A program made the position numbers and the translations under genes. A stretch of DNA of 64,000 nucleotides from Oceanimonas doudoroffii (GTDB taxonomy: Bacteria > Pseudomonadota > Gammaproteobacteria > Enterobacterales > Aeromonadaceae): NCBI RefSeq assembly GCF_002242685.1, contig NZ_NBIM01000004.1, positions 62,001 to 126,000 of the forward strand, written 5' to 3'. Numbering within the stretch: position 1 is the first letter of the stretch; each line of letters begins with the position of its first letter. Of the stretch, positions 28,615-38,616 are shown one piece after another. The notes under the pieces are model-generated. The model worked only from the letters and a program-made list of their open reading frames with translations. It was not told the DNA's origin and ran no database searches.

Positions 28615-29019
28615 TTTTATCTTCCTTATTATGTGCTTGACGTCTTGGTTCACGACTGGCGTGACCGCTGCGAAAAACGCCCGCAACCAGAGTGGCATTC
28701 AGGCTGGTGGGCCGCGGACAGGGTCAATGTACACACAAAACAATGGATACAAAACAGCATCAATTATGTATACATAAAGTGAAACAAGGCGTTCTTTGCG
28801 ACATTGGTGAGCGGTGAAATAAATCCTTTTGTAACCTTCACCTGATGTCGAAAACAATACTGACTAACGGGTCAAAAAAAGCATATTACGCTGGGTCAAG
28901 GTTTGTCACTGGGCCGAACCGGCTTCGAACGATAACCTTTTTAACCTTGTATTTACCGTGAAAAAACCAACCAAAACCCGCCCTTAAAGGATTTAGCGGC
29001 TAAACCGGCGAATTTTCGC
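28615..29019. other. 405-base intergenic region with a 14-bp palindrome
   Basis: Non-coding, AT-richer than its surroundings. It contains a perfect palindrome TTATGTATACATAA at 28764-28777, about 150 bases before the small secreted protein start, which could be an operator. Two GGGTCAAnn repeats occur near 28878 and 28896. No RNA gene was recognised. Confidence 0.4.
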
Positions 29020-29754
29020 TCACAGCAGAAAATTCGCATGAATGGGATTATGGTCCGACACGCCGGGCATATTGATGGCGGTGGCCGAGCGCAGCTGCAG
29101 ATCCCGATAGAAGATAAAGTCCAGGGGCTGGCGCAGATAGCTCTTCACATGGTGGGGGTTTTCCATCACCGCCTGGCGCAGGCCCACGGCCCGGCAGAAT
29201 TGACGCAGATACAGCCGCCGCTGCCGGCTCCAGGCGTTGAAGTCGCCGGCCACGATCAGCGGACCCTGGTGGCGCAGCAGTTCGGTTCGCAGCAACTCCA
29301 TTTCGCTGATAAACAGGCCGGCGTGCACAAAGTTGATGGCGTGCATATTGGCCACCAGCAGGGTGCCGTCCTCAGGCAGCGGATGGCGGGTCAGCATCAG
29401 ACTTTTATGGGTGGCAAAACGCAGCTCCCGGCTGCGGCTCAGCAGCGGCACTATGTCATCAAAGGCGCAACGTCCGGCGGTCAGCACGCCAAACAGCTGA
29501 GTGCGGGTCTGCATATTGGGGGCCACCGCCCAGGACCAGCCGTCCAGCCAGGCTTCGCCCCTCGGTGCCAGCCGGGCCTCCTGCAGCAACAGCAGGCTGG
29601 TAGGATACAACCCGGTCAGCTCTGCCAGGCTGTGATGAAAGCGCACATCCTGGGTCAGCTTCTGGGTGTTCCAGCACAGCACCCCTATCTCCTTGCCGGC
29701 CAGCGGCTGGTGTTGATGCAGCAACCGGCTGGGGGTAACACGGGGCCTCAGCAT
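29020..29754 (-). CDS. Endonuclease/exonuclease/phosphatase-fold protein
   Basis: A 244-residue hydrolase of the EEP superfamily, metal-dependent, acting on nucleic acid or phosphoesters. Motifs in order: VLCWNTQKL near residue 26, LLLQEARL near 56, NMHAINFVHAGLF near 140, VAGDFNAWSRQRRLY near 167, LDFIFYRDL near 210 and SDHNPIHANF at the end. All catalytic Asn, Glu, Asp and His positions of the fold are present. No signal peptide; the substrate is unknown. The ATG at 29754 is used; one at 29772 adds six residues. Confidence 0.85.
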   Translation of the reverse strand: MLRPRVTPSRLLHQHQPLAGKEIGVLCWNTQKLTQDVRFHHSLAELTGLYPTSLLLLQEARLAPRGEAWLDGWSWAVAPNMQTRTQLFGVLTAGRCAFDDIVPLLSRSRELRFATHKSLMLTRHPLPEDGTLLVANMHAINFVHAGLFISEMELLRTELLRHQGPLIVAGDFNAWSRQRRLYLRQFCRAVGLRQAVMENPHHVKSYLRQPLDFIFYRDLQLRSATAINMPGVSDHNPIHANFLL

Positions 29755-29851
29755 GGGATCTCGCCTTTGCAACGGAACATCATCGCCAAAGTGTAGGCCA
29801 GCACCGGCGAGCTCCTATACTGATCTCTCCGCACGCTTCAAGGAGAACGTC

Positions 29852-30226
29852 ATGAACCCCGTTGTCTGGTTTGAAATCTATGTGGCCGACCTGGCCCGCG
29901 CCCGTACCTTTTATGAAAAACTGCTCAAAATCACGCTGGAACCGATGGAGCAGACGGAAGGCGACTGGCCGGAAATGTGGCTGTTCCCCGGTGAAGAGCA
30001 GGGCCAGGGCGCCTGCGGTGCCCTGGTGAAAATGGACGGTGTCGGTCCGGGTCCCGGCGGCACCCTGGTGTATCTGCACTGCGACGATTGCGCCGAACCC
30101 GCCGGCCGCGCCGCCAGTCTTGGTGGCAGCCTGATTCGGGACAAGTTCGCCATTGGCCCTTACGGTTTTATTGCGCTGATCAGCGACAGTGAAGGCAACA
30201 TGATTGGGCTCCATTCCATGACCTGA
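29852..30226 (+). CDS. VOC-superfamily (glyoxalase/bleomycin-resistance-like) protein
   Basis: A 124-residue vicinal-oxygen-chelate fold protein. It has the paired beta-alpha-beta-beta-beta pattern: WFEIYVADLARARTFYEKLL at the N-terminus and DKFAIGPYGFIALISDSEGN at the C-terminus. Metal-site residues of true glyoxalases are only partly evident, so activity is uncertain. The AAGGAGAACGTC ribosome site fixes the ATG at 29852. It stands alone, convergent with the cyo operon. Confidence 0.82.
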   Translation: MNPVVWFEIYVADLARARTFYEKLLKITLEPMEQTEGDWPEMWLFPGEEQGQGACGALVKMDGVGPGPGGTLVYLHCDDCAEPAGRAASLGGSLIRDKFAIGPYGFIALISDSEGNMIGLHSMT

Positions 30227-30263
30227 GCGCCGGCAGAACGAAATGCAGCAAGAAGAAAACAGG

Positions 30264-30298
30264 AAAAAAAGGACCGAAACGGCGGCTGCCGTTTCGGC
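30264..30298 (-). terminator. Intrinsic terminator of the cyo operon
   Basis: Stem CCGAAACGGC / GCCGTTTCGG with loop GGCT. Read on the minus strand it is followed by seven T residues. Confidence 0.85.
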
Positions 30299-30324
30299 CA
30301 AATGGGAGAGAAACGGAAAACGAT

Positions 30325-31212
30325 TTACAACGACATCGCCAGCCACGCCTCGGGCGCGGTGCGAAAGTCAAACGCCATGGTGATGCTGATGGCGGTGATG
30401 GTAACAATGGACAGCACAAACACACGACGGGCCCAGCCCAGCTCCTCGGCGCCCCGGCGATAGCCGTTAAAGGCCATTACCAGCCACCACAGACTGGTGG
30501 CGCAGGCCACGGTCATAAAGGTAAGGCCGGTGTAACCGCTGAGCGGCAACAACACGGTCACCAGGCAGAACAGCGCAATATAGAGCACGATCTGCCGCTT
30601 GGCCTTGGCCACCCCTTCCGCCACCGGCAGCACCGGAATATTGGCCGCCGCATAATCCTCATAACGGAAAATGGCAATGGCGTAGGAATGGGGCATCTGC
30701 CACAGGCTGAACATCAGCAGCAAAATGGCGGCACCGGCGTCAAACTGCCCGCTCACCGCACAGTAACCCACCACAGGTGGCACCGCGCCGGACAGGCTGC
30801 CCACCAGGGTGCCGTACACCGAGGTCCGCTTCAGCCACAGGCTGTAAAAGCCCACATACACCACATAACCAAAGGCGGCAAAGCCGGTGGCCACGGCGTT
30901 GGTAAACCAGCCCAGCAGGCCAAAGCCCGCCACGCCCAGCACCAGACCATAGATCAGCGCGGTGCGTGCCGGCAGCTCGCCGGTCACGGTGACCCGGTTT
31001 CGAGTGCGGCGCATGCGCGCGTCGATATCGCGGTCGATGCAGTTGTTCACGGCACAGCCGGACGCCACCACCAGTGACAACCCGAAAACGGTGGCCCACA
31101 TCAACGACCAGTCGATGTCGCCGCGGGCGGCCATGAAAAAGCCGCCGGCCACCGAGATCAGGTTGCCCATGATAATGCCCGGCTTGGTGACCTTGAGATA
31201 AGGCCGAATCAT
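30325..31212 (-). CDS. cyoE: Protoheme IX farnesyltransferase (heme O synthase)
   Basis: Integral membrane UbiA-type prenyltransferase that converts protoheme to heme O for the bo3 oxidase. The 295-residue protein has about nine membrane helices and the family aspartate-rich motif [17 protein letters not shown] near residue 57-73. A second conserved segment lies at [14 protein letters not shown] [19 protein letters not shown] near 190. Last gene of cyoABCDE, 94 bases after cyoD and before the operon terminator. Confidence 0.95.
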   Translation of the reverse strand: MIRPYLKVTKPGIIMGNLISVAGGFFMAARGDIDWSLMWATVFGLSLVVASGCAVNNCIDRDIDARMRRTRNRVTVTGELPARTALIYGLVLGVAGFGLLGWFTNAVATGFAAFGYVVYVGFYSLWLKRTSVYGTLVGSLSGAVPPVVGYCAVSGQFDAGAAILLLMFSLWQMPHSYAIAIFRYEDYAAANIPVLPVAEGVAKAKRQIVLYIALFCLVTVLLPLSGYTGLTFMTVACATSLWWLVMAFNGYRRGAEELGWARRVFVLSIVTITAISITMAFDFRTAPEAWLAMSL

Positions 31213-31306
31213 AGAATGCCCCTTGGGATGAAACCCGGTTTACCTGTGTTTGTGCATAACATCAGAGGAGTGCACCGGCCCGGGTCACTCCGGGCCGGAA
31301 GCCGCC

Positions 31307-31627
31307 TCAGTACATCATCATTTCGTTGGCGCTGAGGATGATCCACACCGACAGGCCCACCACCATCACGATAATGAGGGCGGAGAACAGAAACGCCACC
31401 GTGTTTTCCCGGCTGCCGGGCTTGAAGCTCAGGTGCAGGAAATACTTCAGGTGCACCACAATCTGCACAATGGCCAAGCCCACCACGGTGGCCAGGGTGG
31501 CCCCCGGGCTGAGCTCGCCGGTCATCACCGCCCAGAACGGAATGGCGGTCAGGATCACCGACAGCACAAAGCCGGTGAGATAGGACTTCACACTGCCGTG
31601 ATCCACGGCGTCATGGTTGTGACTCAT
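31307..31627 (-). CDS. cyoD: Cytochrome bo3 ubiquinol oxidase subunit IV
   Basis: A 106-residue inner-membrane protein with three hydrophobic segments (about 18-38, 46-66 and 80-100), typical of CyoD, which helps assemble the CuB site of subunit I. The start overlaps the cyoC stop by four bases. The segment HLKYFLHL near residue 59 is conserved in the family. Confidence 0.93.
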   Translation of the reverse strand: MSHNHDAVDHGSVKSYLTGFVLSVILTAIPFWAVMTGELSPGATLATVVGLAIVQIVVHLKYFLHLSFKPGSRENTVAFLFSALIIVMVVGLSVWIILSANEMMMY

Positions 31628-32244
31628 GCCATTGCCCCCATCAGATACACCACGGTAAATACACAGATCCAGACCACGTCGAGGAAGTGCCAGAACATGC
31701 TCAGGCAGCCCAGACGGGTCAGGGTGCGCGGGCCGGTGCCCCGCTTCACCAGCTCAATCATCAGCACCAACATCCACACCAGGCCGGCGGTCACGTGCAG
31801 ACCGTGCATGCCCACCAGGGTGAAGAAAGAAGTGAGAAAGGCACTGCGGCTGGGGCCGTTACCAGACTCGATCAGGTGATGAAACTCATAGAGTTCCATA
31901 CCGATAAAGGTGGCCCCCAACGCAAAGGTCACCAGCAGCCACAGCAGGGTCGAGCCCCGCTTGTGGTTGTGGCCGGCCAGCATGGCAAAGCCATAGGTGA
32001 TGCTGGAGACCAGCAGCACCGCGGTTTCCACCGCCACAAATTTCAAATCGAACAGCTCCCGGCCGCCCGGGCCGCCGGCGGTGTTCATATAGAGCACCGC
32101 ATAGGTGGCGAATACCGAAGCGAACAGCAGGCAGTCGGTCATCAGGTAGAGCCAGAACCCGAACAGGGTATTGCCCCCGGTGTCGTGGTGCTCTTCGTGG
32201 TGGTGCGCCTGCACCTGTTTGAGATCAACGGATACGGCTTCCAT
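31624..32244 (-). CDS. cyoC: Cytochrome bo3 ubiquinol oxidase subunit III
   Basis: A 206-residue membrane protein of the heme-copper oxidase subunit III family with five hydrophobic segments. It includes the family stretch [17 protein letters not shown] near residue 142 and [18 protein letters not shown] [17 protein letters not shown] at the C-terminus. It overlaps cyoB and cyoD by single-digit bases, giving tight translational coupling. Confidence 0.95.
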   Translation of the reverse strand: MEAVSVDLKQVQAHHHEEHHDTGGNTLFGFWLYLMTDCLLFASVFATYAVLYMNTAGGPGGRELFDLKFVAVETAVLLVSSITYGFAMLAGHNHKRGSTLLWLLVTFALGATFIGMELYEFHHLIESGNGPSRSAFLTSFFTLVGMHGLHVTAGLVWMLVLMIELVKRGTGPRTLTRLGCLSMFWHFLDVVWICVFTVVYLMGAMA

Positions 32245-34226
32245 CAGGCCTCCTTCATCATCACGTTGCGCAGGTGTTCCTGCTCGATGCGCTCGACCTC
32301 GTCGGGCTGCACGTAATAGTCGGTGTCGGTGTCATAGGCCCGGCACAGGAAGATCACAAAGCTGGCCACCAGACCGGCGATCACCATCCACCAGATATGC
32401 CAGATGGCACCAAAGCCGGCGGCGGTCGCGGCCGCGCCAATCAGCACGCCGCAGGCGGTGTTCTTTGGCATGTGAATGGGCTGGTAGTTGCCCGCCTGGT
32501 AGGCGTCACCCTGTTCCTTCATGTCGGTAAAGGCGTCGATATCACGCACGCGCGGCAGTTTGGCGAAGTTGTAGAACTGGGGCGGTGACGCGGTGGACCA
32601 TTCCAGGGTATGGCCGTTCCAGGGGTCACCGGTCAGATCCTTGTTCGCTTCGCGGTCACGGAAGGCTTTATAGAGCTGGTAGAACTGCACCACGATGCCA
32701 GCCAGAATAAACACGGCACCCACCGCGGCCAGATACAGCCAGAAGTTCCAGGCCGGGTTGTCGGTGCTGTTGAGGCGACGGGTCATGCCCAGGAAACCCA
32801 GCACATACAGCGGCATAAAGGCCACGTAGAAGCCGATCTGCCAGCACCAGAACGACACTCGGCCCAGCTTCTCGTCGAGGTGAAAGCCCATGGCCTTCGG
32901 GAACCAGAAGGCAAAGCCCGCCAGGTAACCGAACACGGCGCCACCAATGATGGTGTTGTGGAAATGGGCGATCAGGAACAGGCTGTTGTGCAGCACAAAG
33001 TCGGCGCCGGGCACCGCCAGCAATACACCGGTCATGCCGCCTATGGTAAAGGTGGTCATAAAGCCCAGGGTCCACAGCACCGGTACCGTCATGCGCAGGC
33101 GGCCGCGATACATGGTGAACAGCCAGTTGAACAGCTTCACCCCGGTGGGCACCGCAATGATCATGGTCATCACGCCAAAGAAGGCGTTGACGTTGGCACT
33201 GGAGCCCATGGTGAAGAAATGGTGCAGCCACACGATAAAGCCCAGTACCGAGATGGCGCCACTGGCCCAGACCATGGAGTTGTAGCCAAACAGGCGCTTG
33301 CCGGTAAAGGTGGAGATCACTTCGGAGAAAATGCCAAAGGCCGGCAGGATCAGAATGTACACCTCGGGATGACCCCAGGCCCAGAACAGGTTGATGTACA
33401 TCATGGCGTTGCCGCCGGCGTCGTTGGTAAAGAAGTGGAAGTCCAGGTAACGGTCCAGGGTCAGCATGCCCAGCACCGCGGTCAGGATCGGGAAGGACGC
33501 CACGATCAGAATGTTGGCCCAGGTACAGGTCCAGGTGAAGATCGGCATCTGCATCAGCTTCATGCCCGGCGTCCGCATTCTGAACACGGTCACCAGAAAG
33601 TTCACCCCGGTCAGCAGGGTACCGATACCGGAAATCTGCAGCGCCCAGATGTAGTAGTCGACCCCCACGCCCGGACTGAAATCCAGCTCCGACAGCGGCG
33701 GATAGGCCACCCAGCCGGTCTTGGCGAATTCACCCAGACCGAGGGAGATGTTCACCAGCACGGCGCCGGACACCGCCAGCCAGAAGCTGAGGTTGTTGAG
33801 AAAAGGAAAGGCCACGTCGCGGGCACCGATCTGCAGCGGCAGCACAATGTTCATCAGGCCGATCATGAATGGCATGGCCATAAAGATGATCATGATGACA
33901 CCGTGGGCGGTGAAAATCTGGTCGTAGTGCTCGGGCGGCAGATAGCCGTCGGCCCCGTTGGTGGACAGCGCCAGTTGCGCCCGCATCATGATGGCGTCGG
34001 CAAAGCCGCGGATCAGCATGACAAAGGCCAGGATGATATACATGATGCCCAGCCGCTTGTGGTCCACCGAGGTGATCCAGTCGCGCCAGAGCACGCCCCA
34101 CTTGTTGTAGCGGGTAACCAGAAAGGCGATCACCACGGCGGCGATGGCCACAACGCTCAGGGTTACCATGATAATGGGCTCATGGTAGGGCACGGCGTCG
34201 AGTGTGAGTTTACCTAATAACGACAT
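32244..34226 (-). CDS. cyoB: Cytochrome bo3 ubiquinol oxidase subunit I
   Basis: The catalytic heme-copper subunit, 660 residues, about 15 membrane segments, reducing O2 to water with proton pumping. Heme b/o and CuB ligands are visible: [15 protein letters not shown] near residue 282 with the His-Tyr pair, [10 protein letters not shown] near 330 for the CuB histidines, and [10 protein letters not shown] near 418 for the axial heme histidines. The proton-channel segment [19 protein letters not shown] near 120 is intact. Confidence 0.97.
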   Translation of the reverse strand: MSLLGKLTLDAVPYHEPIIMVTLSVVAIAAVVIAFLVTRYNKWGVLWRDWITSVDHKRLGIMYIILAFVMLIRGFADAIMMRAQLALSTNGADGYLPPEHYDQIFTAHGVIMIIFMAMPFMIGLMNIVLPLQIGARDVAFPFLNNLSFWLAVSGAVLVNISLGLGEFAKTGWVAYPPLSELDFSPGVGVDYYIWALQISGIGTLLTGVNFLVTVFRMRTPGMKLMQMPIFTWTCTWANILIVASFPILTAVLGMLTLDRYLDFHFFTNDAGGNAMMYINLFWAWGHPEVYILILPAFGIFSEVISTFTGKRLFGYNSMVWASGAISVLGFIVWLHHFFTMGSSANVNAFFGVMTMIIAVPTGVKLFNWLFTMYRGRLRMTVPVLWTLGFMTTFTIGGMTGVLLAVPGADFVLHNSLFLIAHFHNTIIGGAVFGYLAGFAFWFPKAMGFHLDEKLGRVSFWCWQIGFYVAFMPLYVLGFLGMTRRLNSTDNPAWNFWLYLAAVGAVFILAGIVVQFYQLYKAFRDREANKDLTGDPWNGHTLEWSTASPPQFYNFAKLPRVRDIDAFTDMKEQGDAYQAGNYQPIHMPKNTACGVLIGAAATAAGFGAIWHIWWMVIAGLVASFVIFLCRAYDTDTDYYVQPDEVERIEQEHLRNVMMKEA

Positions 34227-34227
34227 A

Positions 34228-35136
34228 TTATTTCTCAGCCTCCATCATCATGCTGGCGGACAGATGATGCGAATGTTCATCGCCCGCGATGGGGTGATGA
34301 TCCTGCATGAACTTCATCACAACGTCATGGAACAGGCCTTGGCTGACATCGCCAAAGTATTCCACCGGATGGTTTTCACTGGGCTCGGCCAGCTGCTGGT
34401 ACACGCTCAGGTCGAGGGTGTTGCCGGCGGCCTTCACCTTGTCGACCCAGGCCTCAAAGCCGGCCTCGTCGGGGGTGGCGATGGCGTCAAACTTCATGCC
34501 GGTAAAGCCTTCACCGCTGTAGTTGGCGGAGATGCCGTCGTAACGGCCGGGCTCGTTGGCAATCAGGTGCAGCTGGGTCTCCATGCCCGCCATGGAGTAG
34601 ATCTGGCTACCCAGCTGGGGAATGAAGAAGGAGTTCATGGTGGTGTCGGAAGTAATGCGAAACTCCACCGGCACATCGGTGGGAAACGCCAACTCGTTGA
34701 CGGTGGCAATGCCCTGCTCCGGATAGATGAACAGCCACTTCCAGTTCAGTGACACCACCTGCACCACCAGGTGGTCCTTGTCGTGCTGAAGCTTCTTGTA
34801 CGGGTCCAGCGCGTGCGTGGAGCGCCAGGTGATGATGCCCAGCACCACGATGATGATGATGGGAACCACCCACACCACGGTTTCGATTTTGGTGGAGTGG
34901 GCCCACTTGGGGGCATAGATCTCGTCGCGGCCTTCACGGTATTTCCAGGCGAAGAACAGCGTCATCACGATCACCGGAATCACCACCAGCAGCATCAGGC
35001 AGGTGGCGACGATGATCAGATACTTCTCATCGGCGCCGACCTGACCCTTGGGATCCAGCACGCCGCCTTCGCAGCCGGACAGCGCAAAGGACGCCGCCCC
35101 TGCCAATAGCAGGTTAACTAACTTTCGAATAAACAA
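34228..35136 (-). CDS. cyoA: Cytochrome bo3 ubiquinol oxidase subunit II
   Basis: A lipoprotein with two membrane segments and a periplasmic cupredoxin-like domain, 302 residues from the chosen start. The signal region ends in the lipobox LSGC. It has no CuA ligands, as expected for a quinol oxidase ([24 protein letters not shown] segment near 200). The frame is open to a GTG at 35178, but GGGAAGG lies just before an in-frame TTG at 35136, which gives the usual short basic N-terminus MFIRKLVN. The TTG start is therefore preferred. First gene of cyoABCDE; the promoter must lie in 35137-35307. Confidence 0.92.
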   Translation of the reverse strand: MFIRKLVNLLLAGAASFALSGCEGGVLDPKGQVGADEKYLIIVATCLMLLVVIPVIVMTLFFAWKYREGRDEIYAPKWAHSTKIETVVWVVPIIIIVVLGIITWRSTHALDPYKKLQHDKDHLVVQVVSLNWKWLFIYPEQGIATVNELAFPTDVPVEFRITSDTTMNSFFIPQLGSQIYSMAGMETQLHLIANEPGRYDGISANYSGEGFTGMKFDAIATPDEAGFEAWVDKVKAAGNTLDLSVYQQLAEPSENHPVEYFGDVSQGLFHDVVMKFMQDHHPIAGDEHSHHLSASMMMEAEK

Positions 35137-35307
35137 AGGAAACCTTCCCCTATCCCTAAAGGTGCCAGCTTGCCGCACAGCACGGCAAGACAGTTATGGG
35201 TATCGAGCGATACGCAGTGGCGGGATCGACCGCCTTGACAAGCACGGCTGGCAGACGGCTACCGGCAAACGCGGTAACGGCGCCCTACAACAGCGTTTGA
35301 AAAAGGA

Positions 35308-35712
35308 TCAGAACCCGAATGAAAACATCGGTGGAGCCCGGCAGCTGTGCGCCCTCAGCAGGGCACGGCGAGGCTTTGGAGATGTGGAGAGAGCCGGCCT
35401 GGAATGGTGTGTTCTCGGCCAGTTAAGGTGTTGCAGCAGCAGATGCAGCAACATCAGCAGCCACTGCAGCAGCAGCGGTGCAAACACCAGCAGGCTGGTG
35501 CAGAGCAGGGATTTCAGGGCATCAATGGGGAACAGATCCGCCAGTTGCGCCTGGTATTCAAAAATATCGGCCGACAGTCCGGTCCAGCTCAGCAACCAGT
35601 TGCCCAGCACTTCCAGCACCATGATGGCACCGAGCACCCCAACTCCGTCCATACCGATCCGTGACAGCGACATCAGGTCGTGCCATTGTTCGGCGGTGGG
35701 CAGATACAACAT
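35308..35712 (-). CDS. Hypothetical small membrane protein upstream of cyo
   Basis: A 134-residue frame with host-like codon use. Three hydrophobic stretches are visible (VGVLGAIMVLEVLGNWLL, LLCTSLLVFAPLLLQWLLML and HLLLQHL), followed by a basic tail. I recognise no family. It is codirectional with and 171 bases upstream of cyoA, and separate from the LysE gene. The ATG at 35712 has only a weak ribosome site. It could be a real small membrane protein or an open frame in a leader; moderate confidence. Confidence 0.42.
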   Translation of the reverse strand: MLYLPTAEQWHDLMSLSRIGMDGVGVLGAIMVLEVLGNWLLSWTGLSADIFEYQAQLADLFPIDALKSLLCTSLLVFAPLLLQWLLMLLHLLLQHLNWPRTHHSRPALSTSPKPRRALLRAHSCRAPPMFSFGF

Positions 35713-35848
35713 GGGACTCAACTGCTGGCTTCCATTGGTTGCAAGTGTGATTAAAACCGTGACCGGGTTAACAGGCCGATTTTTTGACCGCGAAAGGCTA
35801 CCAAACTTTGATCCAGCGCACAACCATGACGCACGTTTCGAGCTCGGC

Positions 35849-36457
35849 TTACAACACCACCTTGCAGGCCAGCGCCAGCAGCACCAACCCACTGATCTTG
35901 TCGATCAGCGCCGCTTTGGCCTTCAGCCAGGCCAGCACCGGCCCGCGGGACAGCAACAAGGCCACCAGCACATACCAGAGCGCATCAATGCCGCCGGCGG
36001 TGAGCATCATGATGCCACCCTGCTGCCAGCCGGTGTCGGCGCGGACGAACTGGCTGAACAGGGCCACGAAGAAAATCGCCAGCTGGGGGTTGAGAAAGGC
36101 CACCATAAAGCCCTCAAAGGCGCCCTGACGGCCGCGCACCGAATGGCCGCCTTCATTTACCGTCCCCGGTTGCGGCTTCGCCAGCAAGGCCTTGATGCCT
36201 AGCCAGGCGAGAAAGGCGGCACCGCCGTAGCGAATCACGTCAAACAACAGCGGATTGCGGGTGATCAACAGCGCCAGCCCCAACGCGGTGATCAGCGCAT
36301 AGAGCCCCACGCCCAGGCCGTGCCCCAGGGCGGTGAGCACGCCGTGCCCCTGACCACCGCGCACCGTGTTGCGGATCACCACCGCCAGGCTGGGGCCGGG
36401 GCTGATGGCCCCCATGATGCAGATGGCCGCCAGGGCCAGCCAGCTGGAAAATTCCAT
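35849..36457 (-). CDS. LysE/RhtB-family amino-acid exporter
   Basis: A 202-residue inner-membrane protein with six hydrophobic segments. The family signature follows the first helix (GAISPGPSLAVVIRNTVRGG, residues 16-35), and NPQLAIFFVALFSQF lies near 123. Members export amino acids such as lysine, homoserine or threonine; the substrate here is unknown. The adjacent upstream LysR gene, in the same orientation, is a candidate regulator. Confidence 0.88.
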   Translation of the reverse strand: MEFSSWLALAAICIMGAISPGPSLAVVIRNTVRGGQGHGVLTALGHGLGVGLYALITALGLALLITRNPLLFDVIRYGGAAFLAWLGIKALLAKPQPGTVNEGGHSVRGRQGAFEGFMVAFLNPQLAIFFVALFSQFVRADTGWQQGGIMMLTAGGIDALWYVLVALLLSRGPVLAWLKAKAALIDKISGLVLLALACKVVL

Positions 36458-36558
36458 CGTATCGTTCCTGTATATACCTGCCTTTGAATGACACTCAGCT
36501 TAATGCCGCCAACACCATTCAAAAAATGAAAGTTATGAATACAAGCCATAGCCTATGG

Positions 36559-37506
36559 CTATAGACTGACACGACTCTCGCGAACGGTGCGCCGCAGGTG
36601 ATCCCGTAAAAAGGGGTAGGCCAGCTCTCGAAACCAACGATGGGCCGGATCCTGATGATGCCGTTGATGCCACATCAGATGGTATTGCTGAGGCCGGGTG
36701 GCAAACGGCAGGGAGCCATAAGTCAGTTCATGCTGCTGCGACAAGTGCCAGGCGATGTGCGCCGGCGTGGTCATCAGGCAGTCGGTGCGACACAGCACCT
36801 CGACGGCCGCCTGAAAAAAGGGAACCCGGGCAAACCAGCGCCGGCTTAGCCCTTGAGGAGCCAGTACCTGCTCCACCGGGCTGTCCTTGTCACCGCCACC
36901 GCTCACCTGCAGGTGCGGCCAGTCCAGGTATTCCGACAGGCTGATGGCCCGGCCCGCCAGGGGGTGCCTTTGCCCCATCAGCACCACCAGGCTGTCTTCC
37001 CCCTGATACAGGCCACGAACAAGCTCGGGCACTTCGTCGGTAATGGTCGACACCATATCCAGCCCTGAATGCCACAGGTTCGGCAACTGGCTCTTGTCCC
37101 ACGACACATACTCCAAGGCAGCCAGCGGCGCCTGACGCATCAGCTCGGCACAGATATGCGGCAGTATGTATTGGGCCACATAGTCGGACGATGCCAGCCG
37201 AAATACCCGTTGGCAGCGGGCGGGCTCGAAGTCGGGGGTGGCATAGAGCCGCTCCAGGGCCCCCAGCGAGTCGGCCAGCTCCTGCGCCAATGCTTCGGCC
37301 CTGGGCGTCAGCAGCCAGCGCTGCCCCTCGCGGACCAGCAACTCGTCGTTGAACTCTCGGCGTAATTGCGTCAGTTGCTTGCTGATGGAAGGCTGGCTCA
37401 GGTGCAGCAGCTCGGCCGCTCGACTGAGATTGCGGGTATCCAGCAATGCCTTGAGGGTGGGTAACAGGTTAAGGTTGGCCTTGTGCACCTTGGAACGTTC
37501 CAGCAT
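36559..37506 (-). CDS. LysR-family transcriptional regulator near the LysE gene
   Basis: A 315-residue LysR protein with the winged-helix domain at residues 10-70 (NLLPTLKALLDTRNLSRAAE, LSQPSISKQLTQLR) and a LeuO/NodD-like effector domain. It reads toward the LysE-family gene 101 bases downstream, so cotranscription or regulation of that exporter is plausible but unproven. A short perfect palindrome AGCCATAGCCTATGGCT follows its stop at 36544-36560. Confidence 0.88.
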   Translation of the reverse strand: MLERSKVHKANLNLLPTLKALLDTRNLSRAAELLHLSQPSISKQLTQLRREFNDELLVREGQRWLLTPRAEALAQELADSLGALERLYATPDFEPARCQRVFRLASSDYVAQYILPHICAELMRQAPLAALEYVSWDKSQLPNLWHSGLDMVSTITDEVPELVRGLYQGEDSLVVLMGQRHPLAGRAISLSEYLDWPHLQVSGGGDKDSPVEQVLAPQGLSRRWFARVPFFQAAVEVLCRTDCLMTTPAHIAWHLSQQHELTYGSLPFATRPQQYHLMWHQRHHQDPAHRWFRELAYPFLRDHLRRTVRESRVSL

Positions 37507-37549
37507 GGTTTTGCCGGTTATCTTAGGTCAGCCCGCGAATGAACAGAAA

Positions 37550-37576
37550 CAAAAAAGGGCGGCCCATGGCCGCCCC
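37550..37576 (-). terminator. Intrinsic terminator of allE
   Basis: Stem GGGCGGCC / GGCCGCCC with a 3-base loop. On the minus strand it is followed by six T residues. Confidence 0.82.
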
Positions 37577-37594
37577 TTGTCTGGCAGAGACTGC

Positions 37595-38446
37595 TTACTT
37601 GCGGTTGCCGCGGTAAGCAGGGGACGAGTTCAGCACCATGTGGCGGTTCACGTCCTTGTACAGCAGGTAGCGGAAACGGGTCGGGCCGGCCGCGTAGCAG
37701 GACTGCGGGCAGAAGGCGCGCAGCCACATGTAGTCACCGGCTTCCACTTCAACCCAGTCCCGGTTCAGGTGGTAAACCGCCTTGCCTTCCAGCACGTACA
37801 GGCCGTGCTCCATAACGTGGGTTTCGTCGAACGGAATCACGCCGCCAGACTGGAAGGTCACGATGTTCACGTGCATGTCGTGGCGCAGATCGGTCGGATC
37901 GGTGAAACGGGTGGTGGCCCACACGTCATTGGTGTCCGGCATGGAGGTCGGCGCAATGTCGTTCTCGTTGGTCACGAAAGCCTCCGGCACGTCGATGCCG
38001 TCTACATATTCGTAGGCCTTGCGCAGCCAGTGGAAACGCACGGGGGCGTCGCTGTTGTTCTTCACGGTCCACTTGGCACCCGGCGGCAGGTAGGCGTAGC
38101 CACCCAGATCCATGTGATGCTCTTTGCCTTCCAGGGTCAGGGTCATTTCACCTTCAACGATGAAGATAACGCCTTCGGCACCGGCATCCAGCTCAGGCTT
38201 CTCGCTGCCACCCTGGGGAGATACTTCCATGATGTAGTGAGAGAAGGTCTCGGAGAAGCCGCTCATCGGACGGGCGATAACCCACAGGCGGGTTTCATCC
38301 CAGAACGGCAGGAAGCTGGTCACGATGTCGCTCATTACGCCTTTCGGAATAACGGCGTAGGCTTCGGTGAATACGGCACGATCGTGGATCAGTTGAGTCT
38401 GCGGGGGCAGACCGCCCTTGGGGGCATAATAGGTATTACGGGCCAT
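37595..38446 (-). CDS. allE: (S)-ureidoglycine aminohydrolase
   Basis: Cytosolic bicupin manganese enzyme that converts (S)-ureidoglycine to (S)-ureidoglycolate and ammonia in allantoin degradation. The 283-residue protein shows two cupin modules, with EGVIFIVEGEMTLTLEGKEHHM near residue 90 and HVMEHGLYVLEGKAVYHLN near 210 carrying the metal-binding histidines and glutamate. The N-terminus MARNTYYAPKGGLPPQTQL matches AllE/YlbA closely. It is divergent from a LysR gene and terminated by a strong hairpin. The upstream allantoin-ring and allantoate enzymes are not in this window. Confidence 0.94.
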   Translation of the reverse strand: MARNTYYAPKGGLPPQTQLIHDRAVFTEAYAVIPKGVMSDIVTSFLPFWDETRLWVIARPMSGFSETFSHYIMEVSPQGGSEKPELDAGAEGVIFIVEGEMTLTLEGKEHHMDLGGYAYLPPGAKWTVKNNSDAPVRFHWLRKAYEYVDGIDVPEAFVTNENDIAPTSMPDTNDVWATTRFTDPTDLRHDMHVNIVTFQSGGVIPFDETHVMEHGLYVLEGKAVYHLNRDWVEVEAGDYMWLRAFCPQSCYAAGPTRFRYLLYKDVNRHMVLNSSPAYRGNRK

Positions 38447-38616
38447 TACTTCGTCCTTTTATGCTTGAAATGGTTGGTCATTGCCAACGAAGGCAGCACG
38501 GCAACTCATGGGCCATACCGCTTAAATGCTGAACACATGGATTGTAGAGCATACCTGGATAATTTATAAATTAAATAATACACTGGCACCCAGTGACTTT
38601 CCCACTGGAAGACGGA

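Noticed and set aside
32610..34217. A 535-codon frame antisense to cyoB
   Set aside because: No domain, biased composition and full overlap with cyoB, whose catalytic residues are intact.
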